Both the position numbers and the translations under genes were made by a program. From positions 2,108,001-2,172,000 of the forward strand of contig NZ_CP082164.1 in NCBI RefSeq assembly GCF_023101685.1: a stretch of 64,000 bases of DNA. Direction: 5' to 3'. The notes under the pieces were generated by a model that saw only the letters and a list, made by a program, of their open reading frames with translations, was not told the DNA's origin and did no database searches. This document shows positions 44,242-56,914 of the stretch, piece by piece; position 1 is the stretch's first letter; each line of letters starts with the position of its first letter. This stretch comes from Bradyrhizobium sp. 186. Lineage in GTDB: Bacteria > Pseudomonadota > Alphaproteobacteria > Rhizobiales > Xanthobacteraceae.

Positions 44242-44545
44242 TACCAAAACCGGTAAAATGCCGGATATCGCGGCATAAATGCCTCACAGCGCGGGGCAAA
44301 AAGCTTTCCGCGTTAACGAACTTTACCTTTTGTTTACCAGGAAGGCCGAAGGTTAACGCTGGCGGCGCATATGGCGCTTTGGCTGCCGGCGCGTGAGCTG
44401 TTGCGGGTGATCTCACCTCCAGCGAACGCTTTGATGGGGAAAGGCTTCTTCTGCTGAAGACCAGCACCCGGCCCGGCAAGTCCGAGACGTCATGTTCGCC
44501 AGGACCCGCGCGATGTTGCGGGCAAACTGTTGACGAGCTCGTGCA
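44242..44545 (+). promoter_or_regulatory. ftsQ upstream region with GTTAAC motifs
   Basis: A 349-bp gap (from 44197) separates ddl from ftsQ. GTTAAC occurs at 44206-44211, 44312-44317 and 44352-44357. These match the TTAAC half-site of the cell-cycle regulator CtrA, which controls ftsQA in related bacteria. A full TTAA-N7-TTAA pair is not seen. The region is AT-richer than its surroundings and probably holds the ftsQAZ promoter. No gene is seen in it. Confidence 0.5.
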
Positions 44546-45604
44546 ATGGATGGTGCAGGAAGCCTCACCCGGTCGTTTTTCAGATCGCTGAGGCCCCAAG
44601 CTGATCTGAAGGCGGCCGCTGTTGGAGCGGTCGTGCTTCTGCGCGAGTGGGTGCAGCAGCGCAATGAGACGCGCGCTGTCGCCAAGGACAAGATCCAGGA
44701 CAAGGCTCGGGCCAAGGCCAAGGACAAGGCTCGGGCCAGGGCCAAAGCGGTCATCGAGCGCGAGTCGCCGCCGCGCGCGGTCGCGCTGGTCGAGCGCTAT
44801 CTGCCGCGCCGGGTCGGGATCAGCATGACCGTGCTGCTCCTGGTTGGAAGCTGCGGCTTCGGCATCGTCAAGGGCGGCCATCTCCAGGATTTCATCACCG
44901 CCGTCAGCGACGCCCGTAATGCGCTGGCCAATTCCGCCGGCTTCCGCATCACCTCCGTCGTCATCAACGGCCGCAAGCAGTTGAGCCAGGACGAGATCCT
45001 CGCGATCGGCGGCGTCAGCGGCCGCTCCTCGCTCCTGTTCCTCGATGCCGACGGCGTCCGCGACAAGCTCAAGGCCAATCCCTGGATTGCGGATGCGACC
45101 GTGCTGAAGCTCTATCCGGGCCAGCTTATGATCGAGATCACCGAGCGCAAGGCCTTCGCGCTGTGGCAGCAGGCCGGCCGGCTCTCCGTCATCGCCGACG
45201 ACGGTGCCCTGCTCGAACCCTATGTCTCGCGCCGGTTCCTGTCGCTGCCGCTCGTGGTCGGCAAGGGCGCCGACACGCAGGCCCGCGACTTCCTCGCGCT
45301 GCTCGCACGCTATCCGCAGGTGAATTCGGTGACGAAAGCCGCGATTTATGTCGGTGAGCGGCGCTGGAACCTGAGACTGAAGGACGGTCTCGACATCCGC
45401 CTGCCCGAGCAGGACGTCGGCAATGCCCTTGCGACGCTTTCCAGGCTCGACAAGGACGACAAGCTGTTCTCCCGCGACATCCTCGCCGTCGACATGCGCT
45501 TGCCCGATCGCCTCGTGGTGCAGCTGTCCGACGACGCCGCGAAGGCGCGCGAGGACCAGTTCAAGGACAAGAAGTCCAAGAAGAAGGCCGGAGACTCCGC
45601 ATGA
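44546..45604 (+). CDS. ftsQ: Cell division protein FtsQ
   Basis: A 352-aa bitopic divisome protein. The cytoplasmic N-terminus is long (about 90 residues) and includes a highly charged K/R/A/D helix at residues 45-70, made partly of a 24-bp tandem repeat (44698-44721, 44722-44745). A membrane helix at about 91-108 is followed by the POTRA domain (FRITSVVINGRKQLSQDEIL, residues 133-200) and the beta domain. It ends in a lysine-rich KDKKSKKKAGDSA tail. FtsQ links early and late divisome proteins. It overlaps ftsA by 4 bases. Confidence 0.9.
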   Translation: MDGAGSLTRSFFRSLRPQADLKAAAVGAVVLLREWVQQRNETRAVAKDKIQDKARAKAKDKARARAKAVIERESPPRAVALVERYLPRRVGISMTVLLLVGSCGFGIVKGGHLQDFITAVSDARNALANSAGFRITSVVINGRKQLSQDEILAIGGVSGRSSLLFLDADGVRDKLKANPWIADATVLKLYPGQLMIEITERKAFALWQQAGRLSVIADDGALLEPYVSRRFLSLPLVVGKGADTQARDFLALLARYPQVNSVTKAAIYVGERRWNLRLKDGLDIRLPEQDVGNALATLSRLDKDDKLFSRDILAVDMRLPDRLVVQLSDDAAKAREDQFKDKKSKKKAGDSA

Positions 45605-46923
45605 CCGGCCTCGACCGCACCCAGACCCCGAAGACGCGCCCGATGCCGCACAAGCGCGGCGGCCTCGTCGCCTGCCTCGACATCGGCACCAGCAAGATCG
45701 CCTGCATGATCGCGCGGCTGAGGCCGTCGGCGCCGAGCGAAGCCCTGCGCGACCGTACCCACGCGGTGGAGCTGATCGGTTACAGCCAGATCCAGTCGCG
45801 CGGCATGAAGGCCGGCGCAGTGGTCGATCTCGCCGAATGCGAGCAGGCGGTGCGTCAGGCCGTCGGGCTTGCGGAGAAAATGGCCAAGGTTCGCGTTGAC
45901 TCCGTGTTGCTGTCGGTCTCCGGGGGCAGGCTCTCCGGCCAATTGGTCGAAGCTGCGGCCGATATCCGCGGCGGGGCGGTGACGCCCGCTGACGTCAGCC
46001 GCGTCACCTCCACCGGCATGCGCCACGCCACCGGCGAGGGCCGCACCGTGCTGCACGCGCTGCCGGTCGGCTACACGCTCGACGGCGTCAAGGGCATCCG
46101 CGATCCCCGCGGCATGGTCGCGCACCAGTTCGGCGTCGACATGAACGTCGTCACCTGCGACGCCACGGTGGCGCGGAACCTGATGCTGGCGGTGGAACGC
46201 TGCCACCTCAACGTCGAAGCCATGGCGGCAAGCCCCTATGTGGCCGGCCTGTCGGTGCTGACCGACGACGAGGCGGATCTCGGCGCCGCCGTCGTCGAGA
46301 TGGGTGCGGGCACCACCACGATCGCGGTCTATGCCGGCGGCCGCTTCGTGCATGCGGCCGGCTTTGCGGTCGGCGGGCAACACATCACGATGGATCTCGC
46401 GCGCGGACTCTCCGCGACCATTGCCGATGCCGAGCGAATCAAGACGTTATACGGGACCGTCCTCACCGGCGGATCGGACTCGCGTGAGCTGATGTCTGTA
46501 CCGACAGCCGGTGACGAGCAGGATCTGCCGCAGATCGTCTCCCGCGCCACCATCGCCAACATCGTCAAGCACCGTGCCGAGGAAATCTTCGAAATGGTCC
46601 GGGACCGGCTGAAGGATTCGCCCTTCGCGGCAGAGCCCAATGGGCGCGTCGTGCTCAGTGGCGGCGCCTCGCAGCTCACTGGCCTCGTCGAACTCGGAAC
46701 ACAGATTCTCGGCCGGCCCGTGCGGGTCGGACGTCCGCTCGGTTTTGGCCGGCTGCCCAACGAGGCGAAGAACGCCGCGTTCGCGGTCCCCGCAGGGCTC
46801 CTGGTCTACCCGCAATATGTTCACCAAGAACATGTCGAACCGCGGCATACGCGGCAGCAGGCCAAGACAGGGACCGGCGGTTATTTCGGAAAGGTCGGAC
46901 GATGGCTACGCGAGGGCTTCTGA
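45601..46923 (+). CDS. ftsA: Actin-like cell division protein FtsA
   Basis: A 440-aa actin-fold ATPase that anchors FtsZ to the membrane. The ATP site CLDIGTSKIACMIARL is near residue 25, the 1C-domain segment is SVSGGRLSGQLVEA, and GAGTTTIAVYAGG and VVLSGGASQLTGLVELG are the phosphate-2 and adenosine motifs. The C-terminal amphipathic membrane-targeting helix is present (GKVGRWLREGF). Translational coupling with ftsQ by ATGA overlap and an 87-bp gap to ftsZ are standard. Confidence 0.95.
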   Translation: MTGLDRTQTPKTRPMPHKRGGLVACLDIGTSKIACMIARLRPSAPSEALRDRTHAVELIGYSQIQSRGMKAGAVVDLAECEQAVRQAVGLAEKMAKVRVDSVLLSVSGGRLSGQLVEAAADIRGGAVTPADVSRVTSTGMRHATGEGRTVLHALPVGYTLDGVKGIRDPRGMVAHQFGVDMNVVTCDATVARNLMLAVERCHLNVEAMAASPYVAGLSVLTDDEADLGAAVVEMGAGTTTIAVYAGGRFVHAAGFAVGGQHITMDLARGLSATIADAERIKTLYGTVLTGGSDSRELMSVPTAGDEQDLPQIVSRATIANIVKHRAEEIFEMVRDRLKDSPFAAEPNGRVVLSGGASQLTGLVELGTQILGRPVRVGRPLGFGRLPNEAKNAAFAVPAGLLVYPQYVHQEHVEPRHTRQQAKTGTGGYFGKVGRWLREGF

Positions 46924-47010
46924 TGACTCTTTTCCGCAATTCCCGACTTTCACCAACTCCCGCGGCCGTCGGCCGGGGCGAACCCACGCGCGCGTGATCG
47001 AGAGGCAAAC

Positions 47011-48807
47011 ATGACCATCAATATCAATGTTCCTGATATTCACGAACTGAAGCCGCGGATCACCGTGTTCGGCGTGGGCGGCGCCGGCGGCAACGCCGTC
47101 AACAACATGATCACGGCCGGCCTTCAGGGCGTCGACTTCGTGGTCGCCAACACCGACGCGCAGGCGCTGACGATGTCGAAGGCGCAGCGCATCGTGCAGA
47201 TGGGCACGGCGGCGACGCAAGGGCTGGGCGCAGGCTCGCAGCCGGTCGTCGGCGCGGCCGCGGCCGAAGAGGTGATGGACGAGCTCCGCGACCATCTCTC
47301 CGGCGCCAACATGGTGTTCGTCACCGCCGGCATGGGCGGCGGCACCGGAACCGGTGCTGCTCCCGTGATCGCCAAGATCGCGCGCGAGATGGGCATCCTC
47401 ACCGTGGGCGTGGTCACCAAGCCATTCCACTTCGAGGGCGGCCGCCGCATGCGCACCGCTGAAGCCGGCATCAACGAGCTTCACAAGGTGGTCGATACGC
47501 TCCTGATCATCCCGAACCAGAACCTGTTCCGGGTCGCCAACGAAAAGACCACCTTCGCCGACGCCTTCGCGATGGCCGACCAGGTGCTCTACTCCGGAGT
47601 TGCCTGCATCACCGACCTGATGGTCAAGGAAGGCCTGATCAACCTCGACTTCGCCGACGTTCGCGCCGTCATGCGCGAGATGGGCAAGGCGATGATGGGC
47701 ACGGGCGAGGCCTCCGGCGACAAGCGCGCGCTGACCGCCGCTGAAGCCGCGATCGCCAACCCGTTGATCGACGACTCATCGATGAAGGGTGCCAAGGGCC
47801 TCCTGATCTCGATCACCGGCGGCAAGGATCTCACCCTGTTCGAGGTCGACGAAGCCGCGACCCGCATCCGCGAGGAAGTCGACCAGGACGCCAACATCAT
47901 CGTCGGCGCGACCTTCGACGAAGCGCTTGACGGCCTGATCCGCGTCTCGGTCGTCGCCACCGGCATCGAGCAGGCGGCGATCGCCCGCAACAGCCAGGCC
48001 ACCAGCTCTCCGGTTGCGAACCCGGCACCCCAGGCTCAGCAGGCTCCGGCCGCGGTCGCCGAGAGCCGTCTCGCCGACCTGACTGCACGGCTCCGCGCCG
48101 ACAATCAGCGTATGGCCGAGCGCGCCCAGAAGCTGGAAGGGCAGAATCCGGCGGCCACACCGGGCTCGTTCGCTGCCGCTCCTATGGCTCCGCGTCCCAA
48201 TGTCGAGCGTGCGGCGCTCGCCGCCATTGCCGCCGCCGTTGCGGAAGTCCCGCAGGCGCCCGCGCCGATGCAGACCTATGGCGACGTCACCGTGCGCCCG
48301 ATCGCGCAGAAGCCGACGCTGTTCCCGGAGCCTGAGCAGGCCCCGCTCGCGATGCATGAGCCGATGACGCCGGAAAACTTCATCCCGCCGCAGGCCGAGC
48401 GGCCGCCCGTGCGTGCGCCGCGGATGCCGCGCCTCGACGAACTGCCGATGCCGGCCCAGGCCGAGATTCGTCAGGCCCGTGGCGAGGTGGAGGACGAGAC
48501 CCCGCAAAAGACCCGCCTGTCGCTGCTCCAGCGCCTCGCCAATGTCGGCCTCGGCCGTCGCGACGAGGAGAGCGAGCCGCCGATCGCGGCCCGGACTGCT
48601 GGGCCGGCGATGCCAGCGCTGCCGGAGCGCAAGCCGCAGCGGAGCGTCGCGCAGCAGATCGCAGCCAGCGAGCCGGTATCGGAGTATGCGCGTCGGCCCG
48701 CGCCGCAGGGCTTGGATATGCACGGCCGTCCCGCGCCTGTTGCCTCGGCGCCACAGGGAGACGACCATCTTGATATCCCGGCCTTCCTGCGGCGGCAGGC
48801 GACCTGA
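47011..48807 (+). CDS. ftsZ: Cell division GTPase FtsZ with long C-terminal linker
   Basis: A 598-aa tubulin homologue that polymerises into the Z ring. [14 protein letters not shown] is near residue 20, the tubulin signature GGGTGTG is at 109-115, and the T7 loop [11 protein letters not shown] is near 211. The GTPase domain ends at about residue 320. The next 260 residues are a Pro/Ala/Glu-rich, probably disordered linker with several PMT- and ERP-like stretches, as in alphaproteobacterial FtsZ. The end [10 protein letters not shown] is the conserved peptide that binds FtsA and other partners. A strong terminator follows. Confidence 0.97.
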   Translation: MTININVPDIHELKPRITVFGVGGAGGNAVNNMITAGLQGVDFVVANTDAQALTMSKAQRIVQMGTAATQGLGAGSQPVVGAAAAEEVMDELRDHLSGANMVFVTAGMGGGTGTGAAPVIAKIAREMGILTVGVVTKPFHFEGGRRMRTAEAGINELHKVVDTLLIIPNQNLFRVANEKTTFADAFAMADQVLYSGVACITDLMVKEGLINLDFADVRAVMREMGKAMMGTGEASGDKRALTAAEAAIANPLIDDSSMKGAKGLLISITGGKDLTLFEVDEAATRIREEVDQDANIIVGATFDEALDGLIRVSVVATGIEQAAIARNSQATSSPVANPAPQAQQAPAAVAESRLADLTARLRADNQRMAERAQKLEGQNPAATPGSFAAAPMAPRPNVERAALAAIAAAVAEVPQAPAPMQTYGDVTVRPIAQKPTLFPEPEQAPLAMHEPMTPENFIPPQAERPPVRAPRMPRLDELPMPAQAEIRQARGEVEDETPQKTRLSLLQRLANVGLGRRDEESEPPIAARTAGPAMPALPERKPQRSVAQQIAASEPVSEYARRPAPQGLDMHGRPAPVASAPQGDDHLDIPAFLRRQAT

Positions 48808-48833
48808 GGATTGTTACAATAAGGCAGACGAAA

Positions 48834-48866
48834 AAAGGTCCCGGCGGGAAGCTTGCCGGGACCTTT
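48834..48866 (+). terminator. Intrinsic terminator after ftsZ
   Basis: AAAGGTCCCGGC and GCCGGGACCTTT form a perfect 12-bp stem with a nine-base loop. An A-run precedes it and CCTTTGG follows. It lies 27 bp past the ftsZ stop and is a likely end of the dcw transcript, so lpxC needs its own promoter. Confidence 0.88.
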
Positions 48867-49168
48867 CCTTTGGTCCCGTGAATGTCCGGATTGCACGCTC
48901 AAGCAACTGATTTTAAATCATTAATTATGTATTCGATGGTTCAGTAAAGCTGCCGGTGGCAGCCCCAAAACTCGGCGCAATTTGGTTAAGCCTTGGCGCG
49001 AATACGGCAGAGTTGGGGTAACAATCGGTAAAAAAGCGTGAGTTGGCGCTGTTTGAGGCTGTGACTATGGTTTGCCGTGACTTGGGGATACGGAGATTCG
49101 AACGGTCGATCTCGGTCGATCAGTTCAGTCCAGTATAAGTCGCAGCAGTCGTAGTGGGGCGGTTCCTG
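48867..49168 (+). promoter_or_regulatory. AT-rich region upstream of lpxC
   Basis: Three hundred bases without a gene. GATTTTAAATC and neighbouring AT-rich sequence (48909-48932), a GCTGCC/GGCAGC hairpin (48949-48963) and TTGGTTAAGCC are seen. It probably contains the lpxC promoter. No conserved motif is certain. Confidence 0.4.
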
Positions 49169-50131
49169 ATGAAATTTAGCCGGCAAACAACGCTTCGTGC
49201 GCAAGCCACCGTGGCCGGCGTCGGCGTTCATTCCGGTCTTCCCGTCACTCTCACCCTTGGACCTGCGCCTATCGATGCAGGTTTTATTTTTGTCCGCACC
49301 GGCCTTGAGGGAAGTGACCGCGAATTTCAGGCGACGGCCGAGCAGGTGATCGCGACCGAGTTTGCGACCGTCCTTGGTGATCGCGACGGCCCGCTGGTCT
49401 CCACTGCCGAGCATGTGCTTGCTGCACTGCGGGGCATGGGTGTCGACAACGCCGTCATTGAAATCGATGGCCCTGAAGTGCCGATCATGGATGGCAGCGC
49501 CGCGGCCTTCATTGCGGCGATCGACCAGGCCGGCATCGTCACTCAATCGGCGCAGCGCCGCTTCATCCAGGTTTTGAAGCCGGTCTCGGTCAAGGTCGGT
49601 GCCTCCTTTGGCGAGATCCGCCCCTATGCCAGCGGGTTCCGCGCCGAGGTCGAGATCGACTTCACCAATCCCGTGATCGGCCAGCAGAGCTACACCTTTG
49701 ACCTGAGCCCGGAACGCTTCCGCCGTGAAGTCGGCCGTGCCCGGACCTTCGGTCTGATGAGCGATGTCGCCCGGCTCTGGAGCGCGGGCTATGCGCTCGG
49801 CGCCTCATTCGACAACACCGTCGTGTTCGACGACGAGCGGCTGCTCAACACCGAGGGCCTGCGCTACGCTGACGAATGCGCCCGCCACAAGGTTCTGGAC
49901 GTCATTGGCGATCTCGCGCTGGCCGGCCTGCCGCTGCTCGGTGCCTATCGCTCGGTTCGTGGCGGCCACAAGCTCAACCACGCCGTCCTGACCGCGCTGC
50001 TCGCCGACCGTACCGCCTGGCGGGTGGTCGAGGGCGAGGTGGCCCGCCGCACCACGCGTCCCGTCGTCGAGGTCGGCAGCGGCATCGTCGGCGGCTGGAT
50101 CGCCGCGGCCTACGGGCCGGACGTGTCCTGA
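49169..50131 (+). CDS. lpxC: UDP-3-O-acyl-N-acetylglucosamine deacetylase
   Basis: A 320-aa zinc amidase, the first committed step of lipid A synthesis. The zinc ligand H82 lies in VSTAEHVLAALRG; HKVLDVIGDLAL and HKLNHAVLTALL supply the other His and Asp residues. The substrate-binding MDGSAAAFIAAI and RTFGLMSDV are present. The family N-terminus MKFSRQTTLRAQATV makes the ATG at 49169 the best start; a GTG five codons earlier is open. It lies in the usual place after ftsZ but behind a terminator. Confidence 0.95.
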   Translation: MKFSRQTTLRAQATVAGVGVHSGLPVTLTLGPAPIDAGFIFVRTGLEGSDREFQATAEQVIATEFATVLGDRDGPLVSTAEHVLAALRGMGVDNAVIEIDGPEVPIMDGSAAAFIAAIDQAGIVTQSAQRRFIQVLKPVSVKVGASFGEIRPYASGFRAEVEIDFTNPVIGQQSYTFDLSPERFRREVGRARTFGLMSDVARLWSAGYALGASFDNTVVFDDERLLNTEGLRYADECARHKVLDVIGDLALAGLPLLGAYRSVRGGHKLNHAVLTALLADRTAWRVVEGEVARRTTRPVVEVGSGIVGGWIAAAYGPDVS

Positions 50132-50371
50132 CGGATCTGTTGTCGCAGGCGTTTGACCGCCGTTGTCCCGGGAAACTCCTGGTAACCATGATCGGCTAGC
50201 ATTGCGGCACGTTCGCCTTAATCCGGGCGGAATGCCTGCCTATCCGGTTAACGATCGTTTTTCGGTTACATTGGCGTGGTCGCATGGCAGGCACCACGGT
50301 CACATTTCGCGCCCATGACGGGATTCATGGGCTGGCGGGCACCGCATCACAGGGCGTCAGGTCTTAAATTC

Positions 50372-51274
50372 ATGTCGGCACAGCGTATGACGCGCGGATA
50401 TCTTTCGGTTTCGCCAAAGGCTGCGATCGGAGCCCGTGGGCTGCTCCGGGCTGCCACCTTCTTCTTGCTTGCGCTGCCGCTGGCTGGCTGCGGCACCGGC
50501 GCGCTCTGGGACAAGTTCACCGCCAAGGACGACACCTTCCTCGAGGAGCCCGCCGACAAGATCTACAATGAGGGCCTGTACCTCATGAACGAGAAGAAGG
50601 ACATGAAGGCGGCGACCAAGAAGTTCGAAGAGGTCGACCGCCAGCATCCCTATTCCGACTGGGCGCGCAAATCGCTGCTGATGTCGGCCTATGCGTCCTA
50701 TCAGGGCGGCGACTTTGACGGCTGCATCGGCGCCGCCACCCGCTACGTCACGCTGCATCCCGGCAGCCCGGACGCGGCCTACGCCCAATATCTGATTGCC
50801 GCCTCGCATTACGACCAGATTCCGGACACCAGCCGCGACCAGGCCCGGACCGAGAAGGCGATCGCCGCGCTGGAAGAGGTGGTGCGTAAATATCCGAACT
50901 CGGAATATGCGATCTCGGCCAAGGCCAAGATCGAGGGCGCGCGCGACCAGCTTGCCGGCAAGGAAATGAATGTCGGCCGCTACTACATGCAGAAGCGCGA
51001 CTACACGGCCGCGATCAACCGCTTCAAGGCTGTGGTCACGCAGTATCAGACCACCCGCCACGTCGAGGAGGCGCTGTTCCGCCTCACCGAGGCCTATCTG
51101 GCGATCGGCATCGTCGGCGAGGCGCAGACCGCGGCCGCCGTGCTCGGGCACAATTTTCCTGACAGCCGCTGGTACAAGGACGCCTATAATCTTGTAAAAT
51201 CCGGCGGTCTCGAACCGAGCGAGAATCAGGGGTCCTGGATCAGCAGGACCTTCAAGAAGATGGGCCTCGGCTAG
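50372..51274 (+). CDS. bamD: Outer membrane protein assembly factor BamD
   Basis: A 300-aa outer-membrane lipoprotein of the BAM complex. The lipobox LAGC puts the lipid anchor at Cys40. About five TPR motifs follow, including KIYNEGLYLMNEKKDMKAAT, KYPNSEYAISAKAKI and YYMQKRDYTAAINRFKAV, all standard for BamD (ComL/YfiO). It binds BamA and helps fold beta-barrel proteins. The start at 50372 is preferred over the open upstream frame because of the signal peptide. The 240-bp gap before it holds no other gene. Confidence 0.93.
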   Translation: MSAQRMTRGYLSVSPKAAIGARGLLRAATFFLLALPLAGCGTGALWDKFTAKDDTFLEEPADKIYNEGLYLMNEKKDMKAATKKFEEVDRQHPYSDWARKSLLMSAYASYQGGDFDGCIGAATRYVTLHPGSPDAAYAQYLIAASHYDQIPDTSRDQARTEKAIAALEEVVRKYPNSEYAISAKAKIEGARDQLAGKEMNVGRYYMQKRDYTAAINRFKAVVTQYQTTRHVEEALFRLTEAYLAIGIVGEAQTAAAVLGHNFPDSRWYKDAYNLVKSGGLEPSENQGSWISRTFKKMGLG

Positions 51275-51287
51275 GAAATTTGGTTCC

Positions 51288-55308
<4,021 letters not shown>

Positions 55309-55318
55309 AGTCGCCGCT

Positions 55319-55397
55319 GTCATTCCGGGGCGATGCGAAGCATCGAACCCGGAATCTCGAGATTCCAGGGTTCGCACTTCGTGCGCCCCGGAATGAC
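55319..55397. repeat. GTCATTCCGG-family palindromic repeat
   Basis: A 79-bp palindrome: GTCATTCCGGGGCG... and ...CGCCCCGGAATGAC arms with an inner AATCTCGAGATTCC core. It lies between convergent ligA and the Bcr/CflA gene. The core equals that of the copy at 62300. Confidence 0.88.
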
Positions 55398-55402
55398 AGG
55401 GG

Positions 55403-56683
55403 TCACATCATCCCGCCCTCCTCCTCCTCCGCCTGCTCGATCAGCGTCTCGCTCACCACGACCTCGCGGCGGGGCACGACGAAGATCATCGTGCAGGCGC
55501 AGAGCAGCGAGATCGCGAGGACTGCGGCGGTGAGCGGCAGCGTCGTGGCGGAGTGACCGCCGAGATAGGCGCCGAATTGCGACATCAGCGCGCCGATGCC
55601 CTGTTGCAGGAAGCCCATCGCGCCGGATGCGGTGCCGGCGGCCTCCGGGCGGATGCTGATCGCGCCGGCGGCCGAGTTCGCCATCACGAAGGCATTGCCG
55701 GCCATCACGATCATCTGCGTGCCGAACAGCCAGGCGGGCGCCTCATTCCAGCCTGTGAAACTCCAGAGCAGGTTCAAAAGGCTGCCGCAGAGTTGCAGGC
55801 CGAGCCCGAACCAGATCAGGTTTTCCAGCGAGTGACGCGGTGCGAAGCGCACGCAGAGGAGATTGCCGACCAGATACGCAAAGCCTGTCGTCGCGAACCA
55901 TGCGCCGTACTCGGCGCTGCTGCGGCCCATCTGCGTCACCACGATGTAGGGCCCGCCGCCGGCAAAGGTGAAGATGATCTGCGAAGCCAGCACCTGGCAC
56001 ATCACATAGCCGATGAAGGCGCGGTTCCTGATCAGCATGCCGACGTCGCCGCGAAAGCCGCTGCCGGCCGCACGGCTGCGGCGTGTTTCCGGGAGAGCGA
56101 GCGCGATGCCGACGGCGACCGCGAGCGCGCCGATCGTGATGGCATAGAAGATCGCGCGCCAGCCGAATGCGGTCTCGATCAGGCCGCCGGTGAGCGGCGA
56201 GAGCATCTGTCCGATCATCAGGGCCGCGATGACGAGGCTGATCATGGAGGCGACGCGCTCGCGGTCGTAGATGTCGCGGATGATGGCGCGGCTCACCACC
56301 ATGCCGGCCGCGCCGCCCAGCGCCTGGAAGAAGCGCGCGGCGATCAATTGCGGCAGGTTTTGCGCGAAGATACAGGCGAGGCTTGCCACGACCATCAGCG
56401 CCAGCCCCGCGAGCAGCACCGGGCGGCGTCCGAACTTGTCCGACAGCGGCCCCATGATGAGCTGCGACAGCGCGATGCCGACCATGTAGAGCGACACCGT
56501 CATCTGCGCGATCGAGATGTCGCTGCCGAAATTCGTCGCCAGCACGGGGAGCGCCGGAACCAGCATATAAAGCGAGATCGGCGCGATCCCGGTCATGACG
56601 ACCAGCAACAGCAGCACCACGCGCGAGGTCGCGAGGTTCCTGTTCGCCGCCGTTTCCGGCGGCCCGCTGATCATGCCATGCAT
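55403..56683 (-). CDS. Bcr/CflA-family multidrug exporter
   Basis: A 426-aa MFS transporter of the DHA1 Bcr/CflA subfamily with twelve predicted helices. MFS signature LSDKFGRRPVLLAGL lies after helix 2, and the subfamily pattern ISLYMLVPALPVLATNFGSD opens the protein. RFFQALGGAAGMVVSRAIIRD and SPLTGGLIETAFGWRAIFY are also typical. It should expel drugs such as bicyclomycin or sulfonamides, or natural products, by proton antiport. The C-terminus is acidic (QAEEEEGG). Confidence 0.9.
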   Translation of the reverse strand: MHGMISGPPETAANRNLATSRVVLLLLVVMTGIAPISLYMLVPALPVLATNFGSDISIAQMTVSLYMVGIALSQLIMGPLSDKFGRRPVLLAGLALMVVASLACIFAQNLPQLIAARFFQALGGAAGMVVSRAIIRDIYDRERVASMISLVIAALMIGQMLSPLTGGLIETAFGWRAIFYAITIGALAVAVGIALALPETRRSRAAGSGFRGDVGMLIRNRAFIGYVMCQVLASQIIFTFAGGGPYIVVTQMGRSSAEYGAWFATTGFAYLVGNLLCVRFAPRHSLENLIWFGLGLQLCGSLLNLLWSFTGWNEAPAWLFGTQMIVMAGNAFVMANSAAGAISIRPEAAGTASGAMGFLQQGIGALMSQFGAYLGGHSATTLPLTAAVLAISLLCACTMIFVVPRREVVVSETLIEQAEEEEGGMM

Positions 56684-56770
56684 GGAAAAGACACTAGCCG
56701 GTTCGCGATTGCCGCGAATACGGATGTTTCGGCATGCGGCTATGCGCGATGCTCGCGCCGCAACCTCGGT

Positions 56771-56866
56771 GTCATCACCCGCGAAAGCGGGTGATCCAGT
56801 ACGCCGCGGCGGTTGCTAGGAATCTCGACGTCTCTGGACTGGATGCCCCCTTCGCGGGGATATGAC
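56771..56866. repeat. Two-part palindromic repeat, second copy
   Basis: Starts GTCATCACCCGCG, ends CCCCCTTCGCGGGGATATGAC, with GATCCAGTACGCCGCGGC and CTGGACTGGATGCC between. Segment order matches 36095-36196. It lies between the Bcr/CflA gene start and the aminopeptidase stop. Confidence 0.75.
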
Positions 56867-56914
56867 GGCGATGATTGAGAGCGTTGCACAAATCGCGTAG
56901 CGCCATGCGCAGCG

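Noticed and set aside
44207..44881. 224-codon minus-strand frame over the ddl-ftsQ gap
   Set aside because: It overlaps the ftsQ tandem repeat in antisense and has no recognisable domain.
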